NCBI RefSeq assembly: GCF_000599985.1
Contig: NZ_CP007445.1
Span: forward strand, 930,001 to 994,000
Length of the DNA stretch: 64,000 nucleotides
Direction: 5' to 3'
From: Gilliamella apicola
GTDB taxonomy: Bacteria; Pseudomonadota; Gammaproteobacteria; Enterobacterales; Orbaceae
Positions 8,608 through 18,300 of this stretch are shown one piece after another; the stretch's first letter is position 1, and each line of letters begins with the position of its first letter. Position numbers and translations under genes: made by a program. Under the pieces are notes generated by a model, which searched no databases, was not told where the DNA came from, and saw only the letters and a list, made by a program, of their open reading frames with translations.

Positions 8608-9978
8608 TTAAATTACTCGCGAAAACTGTTGTTGTCTTGCCATTTTACGCATGTAGATATCAAAACACATGCAGATATTACGGATCAGTAAGTGACCTTT
8701 AAGAGGAACTTCAATCGTATCGCCATGAATGATGACCAATCCATCTTTCTGCAATGGCTGTAAAAGAGCTAAATCTTCGGCAAAATAATCTTCGAAATTA
8801 ATATGGTATTGCTGTTCAATCATTTTCTTATCAAGGTAAAAATGACAAATTAATTGTTTTATCACATCGCGACGGATAAGGTCATCACGATCTAATGTGA
8901 AGCCTTTCCATAAACCATTACCGATCTGTTCAACTTGTTGCTGGTAGATGTTAAGATCTTTTTGATTTTGCGCATAACTATCGCCTAACATACTAATTGA
9001 AGAGACACCTAATCCTAGCAAATCTGCATCGCCTTGTGTGGTATAACCCTGAAAGTTTCGATGTAATTTATTGTTCTTTTGAGCAAGCGCGAGTTCATCG
9101 GTTGGTTTAGCAAAATGATCCATACCAATATATTGATAGCCTGCTTGGGTTAGCTTTTCAATACTGGTTTGTAAAATCAATAATTTTTGCGCAGCATTGG
9201 GCAAATCGTTATCTTTAATTTTGCGTTGAGCTGCAAAGCGACTTGGTAAATGTGCATAATTGAATACACTTAGGCGATCTGGTGAGATATCAATCACTTT
9301 ATTGAGTGTTTCAGTAAAGCTTGCAACCGTTTGTTTGGGTAATCCATAAATTAAATCAAGGCTGATTGAATGAAAACGATTTTTGCGAGCTTGATCGATT
9401 AATGACCGAATTAAATTTTCATCTTGTTTACGATTAATAAGATTTTGGATCTCATGATTAAAATCCTGAATCCCCATGCTTAAGCGATTAAAGCCAACAT
9501 TGGCTAAATGATCGATAGTTTGTGGCGTAATTTCACGAGGATCGATCTCAATTGACAGCTCGGCATTATCAGCAAAGTTAAAATGGGATTTTAAAGAGGT
9601 AATTAATCGGCTAATTTCTTGATCCGTTAAAAAGGTGGGTGTTCCTCCTCCCCAGTGCATTTGGGTGACAATTCTACTTTCAAAAAGTTTGGCGCGTTTT
9701 GCTATTTCAATATCTAAAATATCAAGGTATTTAGTGACTTTATGTGTTTGACGAGTAATAAGTTTGTTACAGCCACAAAAATAACAAAGTTTATGACAAA
9801 ACGGAATGTGTACGTATAAGGATAATGGTTGAGTAGGGTAACGAGAAGTCGCGTTCAAAAAATCCTGTTCATTATAACTTTCATTAAATTCAAGTGCAGT
9901 GGGATACGAAGTATATCTTGGACCAGAATAGTTATATTTTTCAATTAAGGCCTGATCCCATAATTGTGTTTCAGTCAT
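8608..9978 (-). CDS. hemN: Oxygen-independent coproporphyrinogen III dehydrogenase HemN
   Basis: Radical SAM enzyme that oxidatively decarboxylates coproporphyrinogen III in anaerobic haem synthesis. The cluster motif is CHKLCYFCGC, preceded by YVHIPF. The N-terminal KYNYSGPRYTSYPTA and the HWGGGTPT segment are diagnostic for HemN rather than HemW. I take ATG 9978 (MTETQLWDQ), which matches the E. coli start and gives 456 residues; an upstream in-frame ATG at 10023 would add 15 residues without homology. It lies downstream of yihI, as in E. coli. Confidence 0.95.
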   Translation of the reverse strand: MTETQLWDQALIEKYNYSGPRYTSYPTALEFNESYNEQDFLNATSRYPTQPLSLYVHIPFCHKLCYFCGCNKLITRQTHKVTKYLDILDIEIAKRAKLFESRIVTQMHWGGGTPTFLTDQEISRLITSLKSHFNFADNAELSIEIDPREITPQTIDHLANVGFNRLSMGIQDFNHEIQNLINRKQDENLIRSLIDQARKNRFHSISLDLIYGLPKQTVASFTETLNKVIDISPDRLSVFNYAHLPSRFAAQRKIKDNDLPNAAQKLLILQTSIEKLTQAGYQYIGMDHFAKPTDELALAQKNNKLHRNFQGYTTQGDADLLGLGVSSISMLGDSYAQNQKDLNIYQQQVEQIGNGLWKGFTLDRDDLIRRDVIKQLICHFYLDKKMIEQQYHINFEDYFAEDLALLQPLQKDGLVIIHGDTIEVPLKGHLLIRNICMCFDIYMRKMARQQQFSRVI

Positions 9979-10165
9979 GCTTCTGTTTCCATTTAAGTCT
10001 GTGTTTAGCGTTATTATATCCATGACTTATTAAAGTTGGTTTTCGCTTAGTTATACGTTTTGCTCTGGTTTTTGTTTTCAGTTTAATCTGGTTAGTTTTA
10101 TGCAAATACAATAATGTGCAAATTAATAATCCAAAATATAAACTTAACATTATCAATATTGGCAT
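9971..10165 (-). CDS. Possible small membrane protein between yihI and hemN
   Basis: 64 codons encoding one hydrophobic helix (residues about 2-22, MPILIMLSLYFGLLICTLLY) followed by a strongly basic Lys/Arg-rich tail, a typical inside-positive single-span protein. A GTGAG box sits nine bases before the ATG, and the stop overlaps the chosen hemN start by 8 bases, which suggests coupling. Related bacteria carry a DUF2489-type membrane protein at this position, but this is far shorter and I cannot show homology. It could be spurious. Confidence 0.35.
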   Translation of the reverse strand: MPILIMLSLYFGLLICTLLYLHKTNQIKLKTKTRAKRITKRKPTLISHGYNNAKHRLKWKQKHD

Positions 10166-10230
10166 TACTATTTGCTCACTATTTGTTATAAATTATGATT
10201 TGAATAATACATCCACTATTATCAACGTGT

Positions 10231-10262
10231 GTCAGGGATTTTTTTATGACTCAATCCCTGAC
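10231..10262. repeat. Inverted repeat downstream of yihI
   Basis: Perfect 10-bp arms GTCAGGGATT and AATCCCTGAC separated by 12 bases. No T-run follows on either strand, so it is a strong hairpin of unknown role. A second, weaker hairpin GGCAA...TTGCC near 10284-10303, followed on the minus strand by a T-rich stretch, may terminate yihI. Confidence 0.45.
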
Positions 10263-10308
10263 GTTACTGAAAAATTAAGATTGGGCAAGCTAAAACCATT
10301 GCCTACTA

Positions 10309-10794
10309 TTAATTACGTTTTAATAAACTAACAATATCTTCTTTCTCATCATCAAGATCTTCAAAATCATCGTCGGTATAACCCAATTCTTGCATCAGTT
10401 CATCAATTCGATTTAATCTGCTGTCCAAATAAGTCTGTTGCTCCTTAGTCAATTTGCCATTTTGTTCAACTAAATCGAGTAACATATCCAGTTTAGGATC
10501 GTTTTCAAGTTGCTCTAATTCTTGTTGGGGTGATAGAACTGCTTTTTTAGGTTTAGGTTGTTTAACTACTTTAGTGGTATTTGTATCAACGACTAAAGCA
10601 ATCGGCGTTTTACTGCCTATACGTGGATCTTTTACTGCTTTTTGAGTATTGTTATTTTTGTTATTATCTGTATTATTAAAGCGTGAACCACTAGGCAAAC
10701 CTTTATGTTTGCGTTTACGTTTGAGTTCGCGAGACTCTTCATTAATTTCTTGACGGCTTTTTTTGGGTTTTTGTTTCGATTTAGTTTTTAACAT
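10309..10794 (-). CDS. yihI: Der GTPase-activating protein YihI
   Basis: Stimulates GTP hydrolysis by the 50S assembly GTPase Der. The protein has the family layout: a Lys/Arg-rich, low-complexity N-terminal half containing [10 protein letters not shown] and [12 protein letters not shown], then an acidic helical C-terminal half with [17 protein letters not shown] and [15 protein letters not shown]. It ends in an acidic tail plus LLKRN. 161 residues against 169 in E. coli. Monocistronic or leading the hemN transcript. Confidence 0.92.
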   Translation of the reverse strand: MLKTKSKQKPKKSRQEINEESRELKRKRKHKGLPSGSRFNNTDNNKNNNTQKAVKDPRIGSKTPIALVVDTNTTKVVKQPKPKKAVLSPQQELEQLENDPKLDMLLDLVEQNGKLTKEQQTYLDSRLNRIDELMQELGYTDDDFEDLDDEKEDIVSLLKRN

Positions 10795-10962
10795 ACTATC
10801 TCTGTTTTACACTTTGGTTAATCATTTATTCAACGTATTTTATCAGTAAGTCTAAAATATAGCTATGAGGAAGGCACATTGTGAATTTGTGATTGTAAAA
10901 TTACAGTTTTATGTATAATCTGAGCCGAATATTCTAGAATCAATCGTTATAGAGAAATAAAC

Positions 10963-11898
10963 ATGAATAATCATTTGAGTCCTTACATGCAATTCAGCCG
11001 TAAAGAATGGGCAAGTTTGCGTAATGCGGAACCAATGACATTAACACCTGGAGAACTCGTTTCTTTACAGGGAATCAATGAAGATTTATCAATGGATGAA
11101 GTGAGTGAAATTTACCTACCTTTATCAAGATTGCTCAATTTTTATATTAGTAATAGTTTTAGTCGGCAGGCTGTATTATCCAAATTTTTAGGTAAAAGCC
11201 AAAAAATTCCTTATATAATTGGTATTGCTGGCAGTGTTGCTGTTGGTAAAAGTACTACAGCTCGTGTATTACAGGCACTGTTAACTCGCTGGCCTGAACA
11301 TAGAAAAGTAGCTTTAGTTACAACGGACGGTTTTTTATATCCGAATAAATGCCTTGAGGAGCGAGGCATTATGAATAAAAAAGGTTTTCCACAATCTTAC
11401 AATCTTAAAAAGCTAATTAACTTTGTTGCCGATATTAAATCAGGACAAGCGGAAGTCAAAGCGCCAGTTTATTCGCATTTAGTTTATGATATTGTAGAAA
11501 ATGAAGAGATTGTGATTGATAGCCCTGACATTTTAATTTTGGAAGGATTGAACGTATTACAAGGTGCGGTCAATTATACTCAAGCACATAATCGAGTATT
11601 TGTTTCAGATTATGTCGATTTTTCAATATACGTTGATGCTGATTTATCTTTATTACATCAGTGGTATGTGAACCGTTTTTTAAAATTTAGAGCAGGGGCT
11701 TTTAGTGATCCTAATTCATACTTTAAACACTATTCTAAATTGCCAGAACAAGAGGCAATCAATATTGCCAATCGCTTATGGCGCGATATAAACGAATTAA
11801 ATTTAGTTGAAAACATTTTACCAACCCGCGAAAGAGCCAGTTTAATTTTGACAAAAGGTGAAGATCATAAAGTAGATTATGTTCAATTAAGAAAATAA
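10963..11898 (+). CDS. coaA: Pantothenate kinase type I
   Basis: Phosphorylates pantothenate, the first and regulated step of coenzyme A synthesis. The P-loop is GSVAVGKST at about residue 90, followed by TTDGFLYPN, the KGFPQSYN segment and a catalytic Lys/Arg region typical of CoaA. 311 residues aligns with the 316-residue E. coli enzyme. It is separated from the next gene by only 16 bases, which include a GGGG-type ribosome binding site. Confidence 0.95.
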   Translation: MNNHLSPYMQFSRKEWASLRNAEPMTLTPGELVSLQGINEDLSMDEVSEIYLPLSRLLNFYISNSFSRQAVLSKFLGKSQKIPYIIGIAGSVAVGKSTTARVLQALLTRWPEHRKVALVTTDGFLYPNKCLEERGIMNKKGFPQSYNLKKLINFVADIKSGQAEVKAPVYSHLVYDIVENEEIVIDSPDILILEGLNVLQGAVNYTQAHNRVFVSDYVDFSIYVDADLSLLHQWYVNRFLKFRAGAFSDPNSYFKHYSKLPEQEAINIANRLWRDINELNLVENILPTRERASLILTKGEDHKVDYVQLRK

Positions 11899-11914
11899 AC
11901 TTAAGGGGTTTAAT

Positions 11915-12370
11915 ATGAAATCAGCAATAGGGTTATTAAGTAAATTAAGCATTATCACTTTAGTTACGGCTTTTTCTGTAAATAGTTATGCATCAAGTAA
12001 TGATGCACATGAAGAATTGACTTGCGATGCTAAAAAGCAAGCAATCGAAACAAAAATAGAACAAGCTAAAAAAGCCAATAATACTTTTGAAGTAACAGGA
12101 CTTGAAAAAGCACTTCAACAAGTTGATACCAATTGTTCCGATGAAACATTGGAACAAAAATATAAAAGATTAGTGGATGAAAAAAGCAAAAATGTTTCTG
12201 ACAAAATCAAAGAATTAGCCGAAAAAACGAAAGAGTATGAAAAAGATGGTGTTGATGCGAATCAAGATAAAATTGATGCATTAAAATCTAAATTACATGG
12301 TGCAGAAAAAGAACTTTCTGAAGCAAAAAATAACCTAGCGGATTATTATGAAAATGCTAAAACTAAATAA
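11915..12370 (+). CDS. DUF1090 periplasmic protein (YqjC-like)
   Basis: 151 residues. A signal peptide runs to about NSYA|SSND at residue 26, then comes a Cys-containing helix (LTCDAKKQAIETKIEQAKK), a conserved GLEKALQQVDTNCSDETL hairpin with the second Cys, and a long charged coiled-coil to the C-terminus. That two-cysteine plus coiled-coil build is the DUF1090 family, of which E. coli YqjC is a member; its function is unknown. It starts 16 bases after coaA and is probably co-transcribed. Confidence 0.85.
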   Translation: MKSAIGLLSKLSIITLVTAFSVNSYASSNDAHEELTCDAKKQAIETKIEQAKKANNTFEVTGLEKALQQVDTNCSDETLEQKYKRLVDEKSKNVSDKIKELAEKTKEYEKDGVDANQDKIDALKSKLHGAEKELSEAKNNLADYYENAKTK

Positions 12371-12450
12371 TCAGAGTTTTTTAATTTTGTCGTAATTAAA
12401 AAGATAGGTTCAAACAACAAAATAATATTGAAATTTGTGTTAGTTAATAT

Positions 12451-12484
12451 TGACCTCAAGTACATATTTCACCACTTGAGGTCA
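12451..12484 (+). terminator. Hairpin downstream of the DUF1090 gene
   Basis: Perfect 11-bp arms TGACCTCAAGT and ACTTGAGGTCA around a 12-base loop, followed by TCTTTTATA. It lies 80 bases after the stop and is a plausible terminator for the coaA operon. Confidence 0.55.
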
Positions 12485-12597
12485 TCTTTTATATGCTATA
12501 TAACTAAAATTTTGACAAATATCTTTTCATTTCATTTAGATTTTTCCTAAAAAAAATTACTTTAATCCTCAACGCTTAAAAAAAGATACAGTTTGTA

Positions 12598-12792
12598 TTG
12601 TTGCTTACCTCACCATTTTTTAACAAACGATTGGAAATTGAAGGGTTTTATGACAGATTATTAACGGATAATAATCACAAGAACTTAAAAGTTGAATATA
12701 TTGAACCGACTAAACGTGTTAAATTTAAATATAACCCTTACAATTATTTCGAATTTCAATTACAAGTCAATCAAAAAACTTTGATAATCTAA
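12598..12792 (+). pseudogene. Possible gene remnant, unrecognised
   Basis: A 64-codon open frame that can only begin at TTG, has no ribosome binding site and shows a stop a few codons upstream. A second frame near 12765-12810 continues with a protein-like run (SKNFDNLIKLLTG then stop), as would follow a frameshift. The encoded EYIEPTKRVKFKYNPYNYFEF looks like real protein rather than random sequence, but I do not recognise it. The rest of 12485-13180 contains no supported gene, only AT-rich sequence and short peptides. Confidence 0.3.
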
Positions 12793-13182
12793 TTAAATTA
12801 TTAACAGGTTAATTAATAGCTTTGGTCATTATATAAATAGATCAAACATTTTATAAGACTGATCCCTTTTATTTCCAAACTAATTAAAAATATATGACTA
12901 TTGATTGGTAATCTTTAACAATTAGTTTGTGTTCTTCTATCAGTAATGAGCATTGTTTTGTTGATAAACAAGGTAAAGCGATGCAAATAAACATTGCTCA
13001 AAATAAAGTAATGTTTTTTACTTTATAAAATTTGATTAGACAGATACTTTTTAGAGAAATATTAGCTAGTTTTTGCAGTTAACTATTTCAAATGAGTACA
13101 CAAGTCCAATGCTTAATCACAAAGATTAAAAACGATATTCTAGACATTTTTAGTAAAAAAGAGTAATGTGTGCGGTTTGTCT

Positions 13183-13219
13183 CGTGGTTCGTGAACCTCC
13201 CACGCTAAAAAACTAAGGA
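13183..13219 (+). promoter_or_regulatory. preQ1-I riboswitch controlling queF translation
   Basis: Aptamer with P1 stem CGTGG (13183-13187) and CCACG (13200-13204), a C/T-rich loop TTCGTGAACCTC, and the class-I tail CTAAAAAACTAAGGA (13205-13219). The tail contains the Shine-Dalgarno AAGGA, six bases from the queF ATG. Ligand-induced pseudoknot formation with the tail would hide the ribosome binding site, so translational repression by preQ1 is expected. The match to the class-I consensus tail is essentially exact. Confidence 0.92.
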
Positions 13220-13224
13220 AAATT

Positions 13225-13698
13225 ATGAGTAACGTTACATTATTAGGCGATCAGTCTGTTCGCTATCCAACAACCTATAGCCCAGAAATTCTGGAAACTT
13301 TTGATAATAAACATCCTGGTAATGATTATTTTGTTAAATTTAATTGCCCGGAATTTACTAGTCTTTGTCCTATTACTGGGCAGCCTGATTTTGCCACAAT
13401 TTATATTTCTTATGTGCCTAACATCAAAATGGTTGAAAGCAAATCTCTTAAGCTGTACCTGTTTAGCTTTCGTAATCATGGTGATTACCATGAAGATTGC
13501 ATCAATATCATTATGAAAGATCTGATCAAATTAATGGATCCTAAATACATCGAAGTGTGGGGTAAATTCACACCACGTGGAGGTATTTCAATTGATCCTT
13601 ATGCTAATTATGGTAAAGCTGATACTCGGTGGGAGCAAATTGCGTTCAATCGTTTAGCTAATCATGATCTCTATCCTGAAAAAGTAGATAATCGCTAA
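13225..13698 (+). CDS. queF: preQ0 reductase QueF, single-module type
   Basis: NADPH-dependent reductase that turns 7-cyano-7-deazaguanine (preQ0) into preQ1 for queuosine in tRNA. The catalytic cysteine is in [14 protein letters not shown], with the NADPH/substrate motif ESKSLK and [10 protein letters not shown] downstream. At 157 residues it is the short YkvM (Bacillus) type, not the 280-residue two-domain form of E. coli and Haemophilus. It is the first gene of a queF-queC-yhhQ operon under a preQ1 riboswitch, a direct product-feedback design. Confidence 0.95.
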   Translation: MSNVTLLGDQSVRYPTTYSPEILETFDNKHPGNDYFVKFNCPEFTSLCPITGQPDFATIYISYVPNIKMVESKSLKLYLFSFRNHGDYHEDCINIIMKDLIKLMDPKYIEVWGKFTPRGGISIDPYANYGKADTRWEQIAFNRLANHDLYPEKVDNR

Positions 13699-13725
13699 TT
13701 TGTTCAATCTGACAGGAATTTTTTA

Positions 13726-14379
13726 ATGAAAAACCGTAAAGCACTCGTGATATTTTCTGGTGGGCAAGATTCGACTACGTGTTTACTACAAGCCATTGCC
13801 GATTATGGGCGTGAGAATGTCGAAACTATCAGTTTTCAATATGGTCAACGTCATAGTATTGAATTAGATAAAGCTAAATGGATTGCAAAAGATTTAGGTG
13901 TCAAGCAAACTGTAATTGATACATCAGTTATTAAACAGACGACCAATAACGCTTTGATTGATGACTCACAAGAAATTAAAGCTGCGCAAGATGGCGATTA
14001 CCCTAATACGTTTGTCGATGGTCGTAATATGCTGTTTTTATTGTTAGCAGGTTGTTATGCCAAACAGCAAGGTATTAAAGATATTATTATCGGCGTATGT
14101 GAAACAGATTTTAGTGGTTATCCCGATTGTCGAGATATTTTTATTAAATCTATGAATGTTTCTATGAACTTAGCAATGGATTTTACGTTTAATATTAAAA
14201 CACCGTTGATGTATCTTACTAAAGCTCAAACATGGGAAATGGCTGATAAATTGGGTTATCTTGATTATGTTCGCCAAAATACCCATACCTGTTATTACGG
14301 TGTAGAAGGTGGATGCGGTAAATGTCCAAGTTGTGTGCTTCGTGATAAAGGTCTACAAGAATATCTAGACAGAAACTAA
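13726..14379 (+). CDS. queC: 7-cyano-7-deazaguanine synthase QueC
   Basis: ATP-dependent enzyme that converts 7-carboxy-7-deazaguanine to preQ0. The PP-loop SGGQDSTT lies near the N-terminus and the C-terminal zinc site is visible as [18 protein letters not shown]. The [10 protein letters not shown] and [11 protein letters not shown] segments are family signatures. 217 residues is the usual length. It sits 27 bases after queF and supplies its substrate. Confidence 0.96.
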   Translation: MKNRKALVIFSGGQDSTTCLLQAIADYGRENVETISFQYGQRHSIELDKAKWIAKDLGVKQTVIDTSVIKQTTNNALIDDSQEIKAAQDGDYPNTFVDGRNMLFLLLAGCYAKQQGIKDIIIGVCETDFSGYPDCRDIFIKSMNVSMNLAMDFTFNIKTPLMYLTKAQTWEMADKLGYLDYVRQNTHTCYYGVEGGCGKCPSCVLRDKGLQEYLDRN

Positions 14380-14422
14380 CAAATATTTATTTGGGTTCTC
14401 TCCCATTAAAAAGGAAACGAAT

Positions 14423-15097
14423 ATGTATTTGAATGTTCATTCACCACTGGTTGAAAAACAGTTTACTCGACAGCAAAAGCATAAAGCACTAGTCTGGTTG
14501 GCTATTTTTCATATTATCGTTATTGCTTCCAGTAACTATCTGGTGCAAATTCCATTTGATATTTTTGAATTTCATACTACTTGGGGTGCCTTTACTTTTC
14601 CGTTTATTTTTTTAACCACTGATTTAACTATCCGTATTTTTGGTGCCAGTTTGGCAAGAAAAATTATTTTTGTGGTTATGATTCCCGCTTTACTATTTTC
14701 GTATCTGATTTCGGTTCTATTCTTCGAAACCCATTGGGTAGGTTGGTCAGCATTGACACAATTTAATAGCTTTGTTTTTCGAATAGCATTAGCCAGTTTT
14801 GCGGCTTATTTAGTTGGGCAATTAATGGATATTACTGTTTTTAACTATTTAAGAAAAAATCGGTCTTGGTGGGTCGCGCCCTCAGCTTCAGCAATCTTTG
14901 GTAATGGTATTGATACTATTGTCTTTTTTGCTATTGCTTTTTACAAAACTAGTGATGAATTTATGGCTAATCATTGGGTCGAAATTTCGTTAGTGGATTA
15001 TAGTTTTAAAATTTTAATTTGTGGTTTGTTCTTTTTACCATTATATGGAATTATTTTGAATTTTATCCTCAAAAAATTAACTGCGAAAAAGCAATAA
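14423..15097 (+). CDS. yhhQ: Queuosine precursor transporter YhhQ
   Basis: Inner-membrane importer of preQ0/preQ1 (vitamin uptake transporter family). About six hydrophobic helices span 224 residues, with the family motifs TTWGAFTFPFIFLTTDL near residue 53, followed by RIFGASLARKI, and GNGIDTIVFF near the third quarter. An AAGGAA ribosome binding site precedes the ATG. Last gene of the queF-queC-yhhQ operon, so reduction, synthesis and salvage of the precursor share one riboswitch-led transcript. Confidence 0.92.
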   Translation: MYLNVHSPLVEKQFTRQQKHKALVWLAIFHIIVIASSNYLVQIPFDIFEFHTTWGAFTFPFIFLTTDLTIRIFGASLARKIIFVVMIPALLFSYLISVLFFETHWVGWSALTQFNSFVFRIALASFAAYLVGQLMDITVFNYLRKNRSWWVAPSASAIFGNGIDTIVFFAIAFYKTSDEFMANHWVEISLVDYSFKILICGLFFLPLYGIILNFILKKLTAKKQ

Positions 15098-15134
15098 AGC
15101 AACCAGTCTCTGCTTAGTAATTATCAAATTATCA

Positions 15135-15174
15135 ACATTTAGAGCTTATTGATAAAACAATAAGTTCTAAATGT
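15135..15174. repeat. 17-bp inverted repeat after yhhQ
   Basis: Arms ACATTTAGAGCTTATTG and CAATAAGTTCTAAATGT pair over 17 positions with a single G-T, around loop ATAAAA. No T-run follows (CAAACATAAC), so this is not a classical terminator. It may end the que operon by another route or be a protein-binding palindrome. Confidence 0.6.
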
Positions 15175-15348
15175 CAAACATAACACTTTCAAATAAATGA
15201 GCCTCAAAGGTTTTTTTAAAATTTGATTGCGCACTAAAAAAATCAATTTCTTTCTAAAGATGTTTTGCTAAACGTTTAATGAGAGTGCATAATATTAATG
15301 AAAAATAATCACAATATTTAGTGAAATATAAAGGGATTTGGTGTAATC

Positions 15349-18300
15349 ATGAGATTAATTAAATATTTAGTAATTTTGAGCTTGTTTTTAAGCCTGTGTG
15401 TACAAGCCAAAAACAACGGGCAAGCGACAAATATAACAGATAACAGAAAAAATAGCACAACTCAAAACTCAAGTGTTAATTCGCAATCACCTAACGTATT
15501 TAATCCAACACCAGAATTAATCGAAAAATATAAAGATAAAAAACTAGAAGTTTTTGATTGTTCGGAGATGATTATTGATGGGTCAAGTACTTTAGTCGTG
15601 ACTTTTTCAGTTCCACTTCTTCCAAAATTGAATTTTTCAAATTTACTTAGATTAGTTGACAAGGAAACAGGTGTCGTTGATGGCGACTGGGAATTATCTA
15701 ATAATGGTTTGGAACTAAGACATCGTTATCTTGCACCAAATCGTAAATTAAAGTTAACCATTGATAAAATGTTAACGGCGATCAATGACAATAGCTTAAA
15801 ATCAGTTTATGAAAAAGAATTAACTACTCGTGATCGTCAACCATTAGTAAATTTTGCAAGTACTGGATTATTATTACCGAGTAAATCCATGAGTGGATTA
15901 CCTGTGACCACATTGAATATTAATAAAGTCGACATTAACTTTTTTAAAATTAAGCCAGAAAAATTAAGTGATTTTATTGATAACTTTGGTTTTATTAATT
16001 CGCTATACGATTGGCGGTCAGAAGAGTTGAATAGGTATGCTGATTTAGTTTACTCATCACGTTTTGATCTTAATCCTAAACCTAATGTTCAAGAAACTGT
16101 TTTAGTCAATCTTTCTAAAATTAGTGAACTTAAGCAAGAAGGCGTTTATGTTGCAGTGATGAATCAAGCAGGTACTTACAATGAATCAAATCCAGCAACC
16201 ATATTTTCAATAAGTAATATTGGCGTTTCAGTTCATAATTACAAAAACAATAAATTTGCGGTTATGGCTCATGGTTTGGATAATGGTAAACCTCTTGCAA
16301 ATGTTGAAATATCTTGTCATGGAAAAGAGAACATGGATTGTGATCGTTTTTTAGAAAAAACGGATAAAGATGGTTACGCTGAATTTACCTTGGAAACCCA
16401 TGATGACAATTGGATATTACTTGCCAATGATGGAAAACAAACTTCATTTATATATGTAGATCGCAATGCCCTTAATTTGACTGAATTCGATTTATCAGGT
16501 ACACCTTATTCTCATGCTCAATTATTTGTTTTTGGTCCACGAGATCTTTACCGTCCAGATGAAACCGTCTATTTTAATGCTTTATTGCGTGATGCAGATG
16601 GACAACCATTGCCTAATCAACCAATTATTGCCGATGCGATTTCAACTGATGGGCGTGTGGTCAAAAATTTTCAATTAAAAAGCAGTACTAATACCAATGG
16701 TTTATATCAGGCAAATTTTGTCATTCCATCTGATGCGGCAACAGGTAAATGGTCAATTCGTTTTAATTTAGGTGATGATATTTATCGTTATTGGTATTTC
16801 AATGTGGAAGAATTTTTGCCAGAACGTATGGCGATGGAAGTAAGCAGTTCATCAGAAGGTCCAATATTAGGCGATGAAGATGTTTACTTTAATATCAAAG
16901 GTTGGTATTTGTATGGTGCACCAGCATCAGATAATCGCCTAAATGCTAATGTTTATTTAAAGAAGGTTGATTCCATTGCCGGATTAGCCGATTTCAAAAT
17001 TGGTTCAGCGACAGATGGTACTCTTTATAGTGAACTTGGTTCTTTTGAAGAAAAATTAGATAACGGTGGCTTAACCCAGCTTCATATTAACAAGAGTAAT
17101 TGGTCAAATTTACGTTCTCCAGTGAAAGTAGTTTTACAAGCGAGTTTACTCGATTCAGGAGGTAGACCAGTTACGCGTTATGCAACTCAAACCATTTGGC
17201 CAGCAAGTAAATTACCAGCTATCCGAGCATTGTTTGGCGATTCACCTTATTATGATTGGAACAGTGATAATTATTATGAGCGCCCTACCGTTGATATGGG
17301 GACTAATGCGGAATTTGAAATTGCTTATGTCGATCTAGACGGTAACAAACTAGCCACAAATTCCTTAAAGACAAGATTGGTTCGTGAACATCGTGAATAT
17401 TATTGGACTTGGTCAAGTGAAGATGGCTGGCAACTTAATCATAATTCCAGTGAGATTGTTATTTCGGAAGATCAGCTATCAATTGAAAAGGATAGTACGA
17501 CTAAAATAAGCTATTTAACCAGTGATTATGGATCTTATCGTGTTGAAGTGATCGATGACAAGTCTAAAGTAGTGACAAGTTTTCGCTTTTGGTCAGGTTA
17601 TGATTGGGAGGATAATACACGGGGTACGAAATCAGTACGTCCCGATCAAGTTAAGTTAAGTATTGATAAACCATTTTACCTTGTCGGTGATGTGGCTAAA
17701 GTCAATGTTCAAGCCCCAGTTGCAGGTTCTGGTTATATTTCTCTTGAAACGAATGATGGTATCATTTGGAAAAAAGCAATTACTGTTGGCGAAAAAGGTT
17801 TAGATGTCGATATACCAATTAAAGATTGGGGAAGACATGATATTTATATTAATGCCATGATAATCCGCCCATCAACTAATGCTGCCGTACAAACAGTAAA
17901 ACGAGCGATTGGTTTGCTTTATTTACCTACTGATACAACAAATCGACATTTAAATATTTCAATAAATGCACCAAAACAAGTAAAACCAGAAAGTACTGTG
18001 CCAATTAAAATCAAAATGGATGAAAAATTTATCCAAAAAGATAAAAAAGTCACAGTGTTAGTTTCAGCTGTTGATTCTGGTGTATTAAATATTACTGATT
18101 ATGTTACGCCAGATCCTTATGTTGGATTTTTAGGGCGTAAACGTTATGATGTCGATATTTTTGATGTTTATGGTAAGTTAATTGAAGCTTCAGGGCGTAA
18201 TGTTAACATGAGTTTTGGTGGTGATGCGATGGGCGCTGGCGGGAAAAAACCGTCTAATGAAGTTCTTATTGTTGCTCAACAATTGAAAACCATTCAGTTA

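Noticed and set aside
10116-10331. Plus-strand open frame of 71 codons opposite the yihI-hemN gap
   Set aside because: It overlaps the minus-strand small membrane frame and the yihI end, has low complexity and shows no ribosome binding site or homology.
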